Below are positions 1 to 9,708 of a stretch of DNA of 64,000 nucleotides, one piece after another. Positions within the stretch are counted from its first letter, which is position 1. Each line of letters starts with the position of its first letter. A program made the translations under genes and the position numbers. A model generated the notes under the pieces. That model made no database searches, was not told the origin of the DNA, and worked only from the letters and a program-made list of their open reading frames with translations. Source of the DNA: Andalucia godoyi (lineage: Eukaryota > Discoba > Jakobea > Jakobida > Andaluciidae); contig VRVR01000031.1 in the NCBI GenBank assembly GCA_009859145.1, forward strand, positions 62,001 through 126,000. Reading direction: 5' to 3'.

Positions 1-1
1 T

Positions 2-922
2 CTGGATCAATTAAAAGGTTTGCTGCGGTCCTTGAGTCCAGCCTTTTTCGGTGTTGCTGCTGCTGATGTGAATGGTGATAGCGGTCTGCACGTTGCGTAC
101 GGTCGTGATACGAGAACTCGGTTTCCAGTTTCCCAATTGACAGCAGAAAGCCTTGGCCAGTGGCTGTTGGAGAATGTCACAGACCTGAGGCAGGTGACCG
201 TGTTCGTTTGGCATCCGCAATTCACAGAAGTACCAGAGCGTGCAACATCGGCCTCTTCGAACCCTTCGGCAGACCAGCAGGAGTTCCGGAACATCAGTAA
301 TTCATGGTACGCGCTGTCGTCATTGGAACTTATGGAACGAGTGCTTCGTGATCGAGAAGAGTGGATACGATACCATGAGCTGTTTCGAAACCTTCGCCAA
401 ACATGGTCCAGTAGCATCGTTCCATATCGAATCATTGCTGATGAGATTTTCAATAGCAGCGTATATCAAAAAGCAAGAACGAGTAATCCTCCTGTCGTCT
501 ATGACTTTGGTTGCGGTCCAGAATTTCGTTTGTATCGAGAATTTCAGACGAGAAATATGTCCATTGACTATCACGGCTTTGACCTGATCGACATTCGACC
601 CGAATTTGATGTGCCGCCGATGGTGCAGTTCCATTTAGCCAATGTTGCGGAGTCAGCAGGCATGCCCCATGAGACTGCCAACTTTGTGGTCCTTTCGCTT
701 TCTTTCATTTGTCGGGATTGGCGTTTGATGATACAGGAGGCCATCCGGCTTCTGAAGGTTGGTGGCCGCTTAGTCGTGTTTGATCTCCAACATTTGTCGG
801 GGCATATCGTTGAACATTTGTCCGCTCTTTCGGAGGGCTCCTATTGCATGGAGCAACATTTGTCGACCGTCAACCACGGAGAAATGTTCTCTTCGCTGTC
901 GTTTTGGAAAGCAAGCGTCTGA
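2..922 (+). CDS. Rrp8-like SAM-dependent methyltransferase (5' truncated by window edge)
   Basis: The frame is open to the window edge and no ATG precedes the conserved part, so the N terminus lies outside. The C-terminal half is a Rossmann methyltransferase. Motif I is VYDFGCGPE near 515 nt, followed by HGFDLIDI, then ANVAESAG with a VVLSLSFI strand, and an EAIRLLKVGGRLVVFDL post-motif. This spacing (FGCG, LANV, LSLSxxxxDW, EAxRLLKxGG) resembles the Methyltransf_8/Rrp8 family, which methylates 25S/28S rRNA in the nucleolus. The roughly 100 residues before it are not recognised. The end (SLSFWKASV) does not look like a classical Rrp8 tail, so this may be a family derivative rather than the housekeeping enzyme. 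The surroundings are decayed coding sequence. Sure of methyltransferase fold, moderately sure of the Rrp8 link. Confidence 0.6.
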   Translation: MDQLKGLLRSLSPAFFGVAAADVNGDSGLHVAYGRDTRTRFPVSQLTAESLGQWLLENVTDLRQVTVFVWHPQFTEVPERATSASSNPSADQQEFRNISNSWYALSSLELMERVLRDREEWIRYHELFRNLRQTWSSSIVPYRIIADEIFNSSVYQKARTSNPPVVYDFGCGPEFRLYREFQTRNMSIDYHGFDLIDIRPEFDVPPMVQFHLANVAESAGMPHETANFVVLSLSFICRDWRLMIQEAIRLLKVGGRLVVFDLQHLSGHIVEHLSALSEGSYCMEQHLSTVNHGEMFSSLSFWKASV

Positions 923-1166
923 ATGAAAACGGGGATTCATTCGAGTTGCAAGAGCAGGTTGTAGCTTCAGGAAGTTTTTGAGTTTAATTGATTGTCAGAG
1001 GCATTTCAGATTCTCCGACGGTCCAGTAAGCATGTTGTTTCTGTACCAGGTTTCTGCGTCCCTTATTTGTAAAAGAGGTTTTGTGTGTTGATTCTTTCGC
1101 GTTATCAGCAGACGAATTCCCATCTTGGTGAACGTTTCTATTCTCTTGTGTACTTGTCACCGAGTT

Positions 1167-1660
1167 TCACACTCTCATTTTCCAGATTGTACGATCCACA
1201 TACACTAAAGGGTTGTCTGCACAATCGTCGACGGGCAGATTCATTGGAGCATTTTGCAAGAGCTGGAGGGCAGAATCTCGGTGGATTCCCACGAGAACTT
1301 GTCCATCCTCCGAACTGCAGTAGGTTTTGAACTCATCTCCGAGGGCAGTGACACTTTTGTGTGTCGTCCACATGTGAAGTGATTCCAAGATACTCGAATC
1401 GATCGCCATGGCACTTCCATGCTACTGCACTTTTGACAGACACCCTTCAACACCCAAGAGAGAAAACCGAAAATCGGCTTAAAAGACTGCACCCTAGATG
1501 AGCCGGTATGACTTCAGAACTGATCAGTGCATCCTCCCAGGCCATTGCTTTATAGGTACCAGTGTTGTCCTTTGCAGCTGCAGTGGAGACTCGTCTTCAT
1601 CCACCAAGTCCGGTGCATTCACGTCCGTCCTTGTTAACTGATCACTATCGTACGCAGTGC
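1167..1660 (-). pseudogene. Degenerate coding fragments, unknown protein
   Basis: On the minus strand an ATG at 1409 opens an 80-residue frame ending at 1167, with normal amino-acid composition and no low complexity. Upstream, in other minus frames, are further protein-like stretches (for example a frame around 1445-1600 reading YKAMAWEDALISSEVIP) separated by stops and frame changes. This pattern fits a decayed gene or distant exons. No family was recognised. The remaining DNA from 923 to 2022 shows nothing else I can support. Confidence 0.3.
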
Positions 1661-2022
1661 AATTTATTCATTGTAACAAAGTAAACAAAAGTTCAACGAC
1701 GGAAAAATCTCTACAGTAAATCGTCAACAAAACCAGTAGATAACATAATAGCCTCGGAGGGACGAAAAAGAATGCACACGAATTCATTCTTTTGGTCTGT
1801 CGAGGTTTCAGTAGGAACCAAAATTGGAAGAATCATAAACAGCCGGTATGTCTCCCTGCATTTTTTGCTGCCACCCAATTTCTCACGAAGGCGAGTGCTG
1901 GCAGGGGTCGATGGGCTTCTTTTCGATCCGCTCACTGTGTCGCAAAATCAAGCATAACGTTGGACATAAATCCTGTGTTCATAGGATTGCAAAGGCACGT
2001 TGATTAAAACGGCTCTTTACTG

Positions 2023-2427
2023 TTACTTGTTGTTGGCAACCGTTGTTTCGCTGCTCCGTTGTGTCCATCGATCGCAATCAGCCAACAATGGAAATTGAAA
2101 TGATTCGACTTTGCTGTTGCTGAGTGAGTTCTTGCTCAAGACGTCTCCCATGACCTGTTCTCTGCCATTGTTAATCTCACCTAGGGCTGTGGCGCCCGTC
2201 AAGTCATTTGGACTGGTATTTCGTGATACTGCATACAGCTTCTTGATTTTCTGTTGGGCGTTGACGAGTTGCGAAACTGTGCAGGAGTGCTGCGAGAAAA
2301 GATCGCCATTGCAGGTTAAAAAAAATTTGGGGACTCCGTTGGTTCTGCGCATGCTTCGCCAAAAGATAAAATACGAAATCCATTTACTACATGTGACGCA
2401 TAGAAGAACCATGAACTCAGAATCCAT
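2023..2427 (-). CDS. Hypothetical 134-aa protein with one N-terminal hydrophobic segment
   Basis: The frame starts with a true ATG at 2427. Residues about 5-23 are hydrophobic and could be a signal anchor. The rest is polar, with no low-complexity bias. No homologous family recognised. It lies in a region full of decayed genes, so it may itself be a fragment of the broken gene upstream on the same strand. Confidence 0.3.
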   Translation of the reverse strand: MDSEFMVLLCVTCSKWISYFIFWRSMRRTNGVPKFFLTCNGDLFSQHSCTVSQLVNAQQKIKKLYAVSRNTSPNDLTGATALGEINNGREQVMGDVLSKNSLSNSKVESFQFPLLADCDRWTQRSSETTVANNK

Positions 2428-2660
2428 GTTCTCACTGCGCGGAGGTGGCAGGCCTTCTCAGAGTGGAAAACAAGGATGCAACAGTTACGCGTCAGCTTAG
2501 AACAACAGTAAACCAGCGTTACTTCAGAGAACGAACAGTAAATACTTCACACCCGTATCCGCAAACCGCAATAACGAAACCACGCACCGCTGGGTGCTGT
2601 TTGTCAGTATTGAGGAAGTGAGAGATTGCATTGACATAATTCTGTAGTTAGGCTGTGGCA

Positions 2661-3640
2661 TCACCACGAAGATCTAAAAACGATTTCGGACTGTTTGTCT
2701 TCGGATCGCGAAAACAAAGATTCCCAATCGTCTTGCACTAGATGCAAAAAAAAAATTACCCAAACGTTGTCAACACATATCTTGTTGTGACTTCGAACAT
2801 TCTCTCCAGACCAAGGATTGCCGTTCGTCTCTGCCCAAAATCGTGGTAAATCGTACCATATTTTTGTTTCCTTATATACATAGGCGATTTGAACGCTCTT
2901 CAGCTCTAACACAACAACCGTATTGCCTCGAGTTAATACGATATCCACAAAACAACACCCAGATAGATCAGTTGTTAATGTGAGCTCAGAAACAGAAGCG
3001 AAATCTGGAAAAGCAGTCAGAATCCCTCATAAGAAAGGTGCGTAGGCTTACTTCGGAAAACTGATATGCAACATCGTAACTGATGCGAGAGCGCAACAAC
3101 GATTCTACGGATTTCTTGATGCCGTCTAAGTTTTCTTTTTCCTCTCAACCATAGTTTCTGAAAATCCTCTGCAATATGTCCGTTGGCAACGAACTGCAAT
3201 CAAACAGAGCAACAACCGGTTCCGGGTGGTACTTTTCGTCAAACATGACGCTCAACCGGGATAGATTTTTGCACACATCCTGGAGAGGTTCAGGATTAGA
3301 GTCGAATTGAGAAGCCGTTTTGGTCTGAACAATGATTTCTGTTTGTGTGGGTCTGTCCTCAGCAAAACGAGGCAGAGGGGCGAATTCCTCGTCCAGCTTC
3401 TCATTTTTGATTTGTACTGTTTCAGTCTTGTAGCTCGTGAAGGGAGGGGAACTGGCTTGCGGCTGTTCGTCTGGAACTCGGGCTGGTGATCCTTCTATCG
3501 TCTTGACAATTATAATGAAAGGAAAAGTCAGAAGTCGTGAGTTTCGGAAGCAGATGGGAAGATCGATTGCTGAGGAGGAGAAGGGCCTCGAGTGCTAGTT
3601 CGATCAGAAGACTCAAGTGGGCATTTTTCGCGACAACCCC
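2661..3640 (-). pseudogene. Broken PD-(D/E)XK nuclease-like gene
   Basis: On the minus strand a readable protein runs from about 3600 down to 2661 but is interrupted by an in-frame TGA after IFRNYG (near 3155) and by a frame change near 3030. The last part reads LSGCCFVDIVLTRG then NTVVVLELKS. This is a D...ELK signature with a beta-hairpin, as in the PD-(D/E)XK nuclease superfamily (compare the nuclease-like domain attached to AAA-ATPase-like proteins). The upstream part is a polar region followed by an alpha-helical stretch ending IKKSVESLLRSRIS. The left end of the neighbouring transposon sits immediately upstream, so insertion may have truncated the gene. The nuclease assignment rests on one motif; the broken state is seen directly. 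Confidence 0.45.
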
Positions 3641-3649
3641 CAAGTCAGG

Positions 3650-3689
3650 CGTCTGATGTGTCGCACGCTTGATTGCTTGAGTCTACAAC
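3650..3689 (+). repeat. Left inverted repeat arm of the mariner-like element
   Basis: Forty bases identical to the reverse complement of 5799-5838. The arm starts CGTCTGATGTGTCGC. Mismatches begin immediately on both sides. Confidence 0.92.
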
Positions 3690-4149
3690 TTGCTCCCGCC
3701 CTTTTTTTCCTCTTGCGATTTACGATGTTTTATCAGGCACAAACAAAAATTAAATAATAAAAAACAGAATTAATCATTGAAACACCAGTGAGCATCGAAA
3801 GTTCATATTTCAACATGCAGAATTCGAAATGGTAAGGTGCCGTTCGACCCCCGTTCCAAGCTTGGAACAGGGCTATTGAACAGTCTTCGCACCTCACGTC
3901 ACTTACTGTGGTTCCGCACGTTCCCGAAGCACTCCAGCAACTCATCCAACAAGGACTCTTGGCACCGGTCCCCCCAAAGAAATCTCCAGCAACGGCCCCA
4001 AAGAACTTCACCAAAATTGCCGGTTGTTCGGAGGCACAATGCAGCGGAAGCCCAGTTGATGCAGAATCAGCCGGTTGGTTTCCACAGTAATCGCGACGAC
4101 CGTGATGCCTTCGTGCCGAGAGCGAACTGAATCTGCATCCCATTTCACA

Positions 4150-5703
4150 AGATCAATTCCCCGAACTTGGACAGACTACAATTCGAGATTTCATGTCCAA
4201 GATCTGCAAGGAAACGTCAATTGAAGGAAGCGCAACATGCACAGAAGCTCAAGGAGAAGGCGGATGATCAAACGGCAGCACGGCAAGCGACAGTACACGC
4301 AGGAATGAGGCAATTTCTGATGAACGCGGCCCTTCAAAGTGTCGAAGAGGACAAAAAACAACAAGCAATTGCCGAGAAAACAGCAGGGCATAGAAAAGAA
4401 CACTCGCCAAAGGATGAAATCTCGCAGCGCGTGACAGAGAGCTGTTGTGGAACAATCATCTGATGATCCTCGGAAATGCCAACATCAGAGAACTCGCAAG
4501 CGTGATGCAGCACAAGGAGACGACACTCCGAAGAACATTTGATCGGATGCGGAAGCGACAGTAAAGAGGAGAGGATCCGCTCCAGCCCGTCGCACACGGA
4601 GCGGCGAATCCAAAGTGTCGACGGCCGAGAACCTTCTCTGACGACCATCTTCTTTGGGCGGCGCGGCAAATGGCGGTGAACAGCTCCCTCCACTACGTCG
4701 ATGTGATGAAATTGCTGCAACAACAATTCCCCGAGCTTCAAGCACTTGATCCGCATTCAAGCTCAAAAACATTGAAACATTGGATGTACGATTACTTGGG
4801 ATGTCGAGCAGCTGACTTCTACCCGGTACCAGTCAGCATAAACTTGGCCAAGAACATCGACGCGAGATTTGACTACGCGACCACGATGATGGCAGAAAAA
4901 CGAAGGTCTTATGACGAAGCCATCTTCATCGATGAAACCCCATTCAACTACTGCGTCCAGCCGGTCAAAGGACTCAGCGTCCGAGGTTGTCGACCGATGC
5001 TGCCGATCGGCACACTTTCCATTCCGAACATCACTGCAATTGTTGCAGTCAATCGCACCCGCATCGTGTACTTCGAATGCTTCACGGGATGACATACGCA
5101 CTCTTCCTTCAGAATCTCTTCAAGGAACTCACCTCCAAGGGTGAATTGCCACGGCAAGATGGGGCTCGACAGCTGATTCTTCACGACAACTGCGCATTTC
5201 ACAAGACCAGCATCGTGCAGTCTGTCATTCCGCAAGATGTGGAACTAGGATACATACCTGCATATTCGCCATTCCTGGATCCATGCGAAGAAGTCTTCAG
5301 TATCTGGAAGTACTACTTTTCCAGACTGCTGACGACCATTATCCCAACCTCGAAAGAAAACCTCGTCGATCTCCTATGCAAGTCGTACTTCGAGATCACC
5401 ACCAAGCAAATCCAGGGGGCGTGGGATCATACGCTGTCGTTCTTTCACGACTGTTTGTGCCGGCTACCAATTTCGTCCCGCCGACTTCTCGATCACATTC
5501 ACGCAGGTGACGACAAAGAAGCTGCAGCTATTCGCAAATTCGGAGAATGGGGCATCAGCCTCCCTTTGTGTCGCTCCAGGACACGAAATCAAGCATCTCA
5601 GGTCAAGAGAAGACCTTTCCGGACAGACAGCGTACTGGTGGTGGTGAACAAGATCATGACGATGATGACGACAAGTGAAACAGCAGATTCCCTGCGAAGA
5701 TAA
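4150..5703 (+). pseudogene. DDE transposase of IS630/Tc1-mariner type, frameshifted
   Basis: The catalytic triad is visible. IFIDETPFNY (first Asp, near 4925) and LILHDNCAFHKT (second Asp, near 5180) are followed by AYSPFLDPCEEVFSIWK, which carries the third acidic residue (near 5260-5310). An N-terminal helix-turn-helix is suggested by NANIRELASVMQHKETTLRRTF (about 4470-4560). The gene is broken: an in-frame TAA at 4562-4564, several frame changes between 4150 and 4470, and a one-base shift at about 5090 between FECFTG and MTYALFLQNLF. The last open frame ends at 5703. DDE_3-type transposases cut and paste DNA between inverted repeats. Family assignment is firm; the exact start cannot be given because the 5' part is scrambled. 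Confidence 0.85.
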
Positions 5704-5798
5704 ATTCTCCAAAAAAGAAATCGAAACAAGTCCTTGCCTCGCAATTTTGAACACAGGCGAGTTGGCAAAATAACAAGAAAAATGTTTCAGGGTGACAT

Positions 5799-5838
5799 GT
5801 TGTAGACTCAAGCAATCAAGCGTGCGACACATCAGACG
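5799..5838 (-). repeat. Right inverted repeat arm of the mariner-like element
   Basis: Exact reverse complement of 3650-3689. Beyond it the element seems to continue about 47 bp to the TA at 5886. Confidence 0.92.
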
Positions 5839-6134
5839 GCAAATGAGACACTGTAAGTGACAATTGCGACAATTCACTTGGGGAGTATCACTGATGTGTT
5901 TCTGACTCTCCTCTGGGCGGCGCCACTTTCCCGCCCCCGCACTCCTGCAACAAAACGTGCTTCGAGCGCGGATCAAGTTCGCCTTCAGTGTCCTTCTTGT
6001 GCACACGCCGATTGTTTTATAAATATCAAAGGCCGCCCAAGGAAGATGTACATAATGAAATTTGTTTGTCGAGAGAAATGAATGGAACTTTTTCAGTGTG
6101 TTTCTGTGTATTTTGATGTAAGAAAAGAATCGTG

Positions 6135-7277
6135 ATGGTCAAACCGGTGTCTCTTTTTGTTGTTGTGGCCGTTGTGGTTGGGTGGTTGGCTGTCCTTGGA
6201 GCAGCTTCCACGTTCACCGTATCGTTGGGCTCATCCAAGTTTGCAGAATCGACTGCATCCCATCTCGTGATAAACATGGCCTTCACGGCGGACGCGTCGC
6301 CTGTGACGTGGGACATGCTGATGGTCATGCATGGCCGTCGAATGCACATTATGTTTGTGTCCCGCGATCTCGAGTATTTTCTGCACGTGCATCCAGAAGA
6401 CCTTGCTGCTCCAGATAGCACTCCGGGCCAGTTCCGCATTCCAGTTCTGTTCCCGCGGTCCGGAATGTGGCGCGGGACAATGGAGACGATGGTCATGTGG
6501 CACAACCATACGACCGGCGAAATGCTGCATGAATCTCTGCTGGTCCAGTTCCTGGTGACTGTTGAAGGCCCCAACTCTATGCAGTTGCCAGTCAAGTGGA
6601 CAAAGTCGGACTTCCTAACGTCCAAAAGATTTTCGTCATTTGCACTTGGTGCCCGCGAGGGGTTCACAACGCCAGTGTCGGCTCGCCAGACCATCCTGTC
6701 CAATGCAACAGTCGACAAGGAAGCCTTTGGGGTACAAATGCGACTGAGTACCACAAAGTCGCCGGAGATCCGCACATGCTACGCCCTTGAGCTTTACTTT
6801 ACAAAAGATGACCAGCAAACACCCCATGACGATCTTTCACTGTTTCTCTCCATGCCGGTTCATGCACTTGTGGTTCACGAAGGACTGAACGACGTGCAGC
6901 ACCTCCACGGAGACTATGTGCTCGATGGTCAAGATGCTAAATTGGCTCCAAATTGCAGCTCCGAAGTCCACGATCCGATGATGCCCATGCCTACCTATCA
7001 AAACAGGTTCGGTCCGCGCCTTGTGTTTCAGACACTGTTTACGACTCCTGGGAATTTCCGAATTTTCATTCAAACAGCGGCGAAAGATGGTACCCGCATG
7101 TACGTTCCGAGCTTCATGGTCCGTGTCGGGCGTTCCATGGACGACATTCCGGAAGACACTGTCAACGATGGGCAGACGGATCCCAGTGTCGATGTCTCCT
7201 CTTTTTCCCTGGGTTCAAAGTTGACGTTTGGAATCTCTTGTTTTGCAACGATGATAGTCTCCTCCGCGCTGTTGTGA
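6135..7277 (+). CDS. Secreted, probably GPI-anchored protein with HVHPE motif
   Basis: Starts at the ATG at 6135 and encodes 380 aa. Residues about 1-25 form a clear signal peptide (hydrophobic, ending near LGAAST). The last about 20 residues are hydrophobic with no charged tail, which suggests a GPI-attachment signal. The core contains HGRRMHIMFVSRDLEYFLHVHPED followed by FRIPVLFPRSGMWRG. The His-rich pattern (H..H..HVHP then FPR.G.W) resembles a bacterial extracytoplasmic beta-sandwich family that binds metals or occurs near copper genes; a second His pair (HALVVHEG...VQHLHGDY) follows around residues 230-255. Metal binding is an inference. It converges on the phosphorylase gene with about 100 bp between stops. 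Confidence 0.6.
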   Translation: MVKPVSLFVVVAVVVGWLAVLGAASTFTVSLGSSKFAESTASHLVINMAFTADASPVTWDMLMVMHGRRMHIMFVSRDLEYFLHVHPEDLAAPDSTPGQFRIPVLFPRSGMWRGTMETMVMWHNHTTGEMLHESLLVQFLVTVEGPNSMQLPVKWTKSDFLTSKRFSSFALGAREGFTTPVSARQTILSNATVDKEAFGVQMRLSTTKSPEIRTCYALELYFTKDDQQTPHDDLSLFLSMPVHALVVHEGLNDVQHLHGDYVLDGQDAKLAPNCSSEVHDPMMPMPTYQNRFGPRLVFQTLFTTPGNFRIFIQTAAKDGTRMYVPSFMVRVGRSMDDIPEDTVNDGQTDPSVDVSSFSLGSKLTFGISCFATMIVSSALL

Positions 7278-7376
7278 ACGGAGTCCCAAGTAAATAAATA
7301 GCAGTAACAATACAACAAGACGGCTGTGAATCGACAATTCCAACAGAGACCTTCAGGGAACAAATCAATGAGTTTT

Positions 7377-9485
7377 TTATTCATTCTCGCATTGGAGAAA
7401 TGATTTGAAAAACAACGGGTCTGCCATCGCAGATTGACGGAAACACGGGACTACTGCGTCTACACTCCTGATGTTCATCGACGAATCGACAGCTGAACAG
7501 ACCCACGAGGCGGCTTGCACATGCAACCCCAGTTGTCGAGAAACAATGGCTTCCGCTATCACATACTCAAGGCCAACTACGCCGCCAAGAGAAGCATAAA
7601 GACGGCGATCAGCCGGGGACAAAGACTTGAGAGAATGATCCACCAGCGCAGCTACAACAGCAGGGTACTTTGCACACTTCACAGGGATCATGTACGTTCC
7701 ATGTTGGTCCGGGAACCGCGGGCCCCATGCAGCATTGTTTGCACCTGTGAGTGGCGACCAGCCTGAAAAGTTTGTGTGATCGCGGAGCATGACCGTGTCT
7801 CCGACGGCCAAATTGGCATCAAGGGCGTCAGATGGTGAGAGCAAAAATGTACGACGCAAAACTCCGTCAATTTTCATTCTTCGCAAGAGGCCTCGGAGTT
7901 GGAATCGAGAGGAATGGACAGGAGCGTGAACAAACACCACCAGAATTGGGCCATTTGCGCCGTAACCGTGGAACAGCGATGCATCGTGGATGCGAAACGC
8001 GTCCACTACCTCCAAGTTCCAAATAACAGAATTTGAGAACACGTCCACCGCATCCGAGGGGTGAAGACCATACATGATCAACAGGTCCTTGCATTCCAGC
8101 AAGCCTTGCGGGAAATTCTCCAAAGGTGGCAGATCTTCTGAAAAGGAAGGTCTGGAGATGTGAAAACGGGGTGTGTTGTTTCTGATGATGGACGCCACAG
8201 AGTCGCCGGCGGGTAACTTTGGGAAAACATGTGCGGGATATGCAAGATAAGTGTGTGAATGCGAAGTCGCTGACAAATGGTACGTGTACCAATAGGCTCC
8301 TGTCTTTTCGGCAAGTTTCAGCTCCGCAGAAGACGGAGCAGAGCCGCGAGGAAACACGAAAACAGTTGAACTCAAATCATGTGCATCGAAAACAGGATGA
8401 GGTGCCTGTTCAGCGATGAACAAATTGCTCCAGTTCACAAACGACGTTACTGCAAACGGTTTAGAGAGACGCTCTGCATCTGCTGAGCAAGGATAGACGG
8501 AAATCGTCACGATCTCTTCACCGTTCTCGCAATATCGTGGAACTTCATGCTCGATAAATGGTTCGCGAACATCGATTGTAGCCTCGTTTTCGCTTTTGAA
8601 AGACGGCATTCTATCGACCAGAACGTCCATGAATTTGGCAAATGCACGAATGAAATTGTCGGACCGTTCTTTAGCTGCCTTTTCAACATCGCCGTGCGTG
8701 AGAACCTGTCCAGGAACAATTCCAGCAGCGAGATTCGAGATGAACGTTACTGCAATGGTCTTCATTCCAAGAAAATGGGACAAGATTACTTCTGGAACGG
8801 TGCTCATTCCAAACGTCGCCGCTCCATACGACATGCCAGCACGCACCTCCGAGTCGGTTTCATACGTCGGGCCAGGCATGAATGCGCAGGTCCCTGTAAA
8901 CAGCTGGATAGCTTGCAATTCGCATGCCTGTTGAAAGCAGCTTTGAAGAGCTTCGTCATAATATCGCCCGCAGCTATTCGAAGATGAGAACAGCTCACCG
9001 ACAAAATCGCGCCGAGCAAACCGAATGTGATCCGTCATGAGGCACAACGACCCCTCCGACATTCCATGAACGGCGCCACCAGCAGAGTTTGTGAAAACCA
9101 TGCATGTGCATCCAAGAAGCGCGAACAGCATTGAGTTAAATGCAGTGTCCATAGCTGGCCGACCTTCATAGGAATGAATCCGGCCTGCAATTCCAGCGAC
9201 GAATAGCGGTCCCATCGATCCGAAAATGACGCGGCCCTGGTGCGATGCAACCGTCGGAACAGGCATGCATGGCACTTCTGAGAACTGAATTTCGAATCGC
9301 TTGTCAATCATGTTCACAAACTGGTTCAGTCCTGATCCCAGTACTATAGCAACGTCGATTTGCTGTCTATGGCCGATGACGGACCGCACGTACTCCGCAG
9401 CAGCCTTCACCTGCACATAGTGTTCTCGACAAATCAGGGAATCTTCCAAAAATGCCTCCACATTGACGCGGAGGATCGAGGTCAT
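7377..9485 (-). CDS. Purine nucleoside phosphorylase with a second, degenerate PNP-like domain
   Basis: The ATG at 9485 gives 702 aa. Residues about 1-290 are a complete trimeric-type purine nucleoside phosphorylase: VLGSGLNQF (phosphate loop), RIHSYEG, a VFTNSAGG strand, the PGPTYETDSEVR base-binding loop and GMSTVPE. It cleaves purine nucleosides with phosphate to base and ribose-1-phosphate in salvage. The second half (about 330-702) is much more divergent but contains LRDHTNFSGWSPLTGAN and GPRFPDQHGTY near residue 565-590. These are the PNP dHinl...PL.G.N...G.RFpD elements, followed by a VQAASWVC strand. So two PNP folds appear fused, the second lacking obvious phosphate-loop residues. 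Function of the second half is unknown; a regulatory role is a guess. Confidence 0.85.
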   Translation of the reverse strand: MTSILRVNVEAFLEDSLICREHYVQVKAAAEYVRSVIGHRQQIDVAIVLGSGLNQFVNMIDKRFEIQFSEVPCMPVPTVASHQGRVIFGSMGPLFVAGIAGRIHSYEGRPAMDTAFNSMLFALLGCTCMVFTNSAGGAVHGMSEGSLCLMTDHIRFARRDFVGELFSSSNSCGRYYDEALQSCFQQACELQAIQLFTGTCAFMPGPTYETDSEVRAGMSYGAATFGMSTVPEVILSHFLGMKTIAVTFISNLAAGIVPGQVLTHGDVEKAAKERSDNFIRAFAKFMDVLVDRMPSFKSENEATIDVREPFIEHEVPRYCENGEEIVTISVYPCSADAERLSKPFAVTSFVNWSNLFIAEQAPHPVFDAHDLSSTVFVFPRGSAPSSAELKLAEKTGAYWYTYHLSATSHSHTYLAYPAHVFPKLPAGDSVASIIRNNTPRFHISRPSFSEDLPPLENFPQGLLECKDLLIMYGLHPSDAVDVFSNSVIWNLEVVDAFRIHDASLFHGYGANGPILVVFVHAPVHSSRFQLRGLLRRMKIDGVLRRTFLLSPSDALDANLAVGDTVMLRDHTNFSGWSPLTGANNAAWGPRFPDQHGTYMIPVKCAKYPAVVAALVDHSLKSLSPADRRLYASLGGVVGLEYVIAEAIVSRQLGLHVQAASWVCSAVDSSMNIRSVDAVVPCFRQSAMADPLFFKSFLQCENE

Positions 9486-9708
9486 CGTGATCCAAAAATG
9501 TTCTCTGATAGTGTGCGGCTGCAGATGGCAAAAGTACACTTTAACAGGTGCGGTTTCAGCAGTTGCGAAATCACATCAACAAAAAATATCAAAAAAATCT
9601 CAAAAAAATTCCCGATTCCCCGGAGATGCAAAAATAGCTCCTCGCGGGCTGTGCGAATCGAGAGACAGATCCGGTAGTCCACGCAACTACAGGTTTTACG
9701 TCATTTAA

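Larger units (their letters stand above)
3637..5885 (+). mobile_element. Tc1/mariner (IS630) superfamily DNA transposon, decayed
   Basis: About 2.25 kb bounded by inverted repeats with a DDE transposase inside. The perfect 40-bp repeat arms are at 3650-3689 and 5799-5838. Outside the right arm the sequence continues to CTCCCCAAGT (read inward) next to a TA dinucleotide, which resembles mariner/Stowaway termini. On the left only CCCCAAGT (3638-3645) remains, followed by an apparent deletion of roughly 30 bp before the shared arm. Target is presumably TA, but the left TA is lost. Coding content is broken (see the transposase entry), so this copy cannot supply its own enzyme. Confidence 0.8.
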
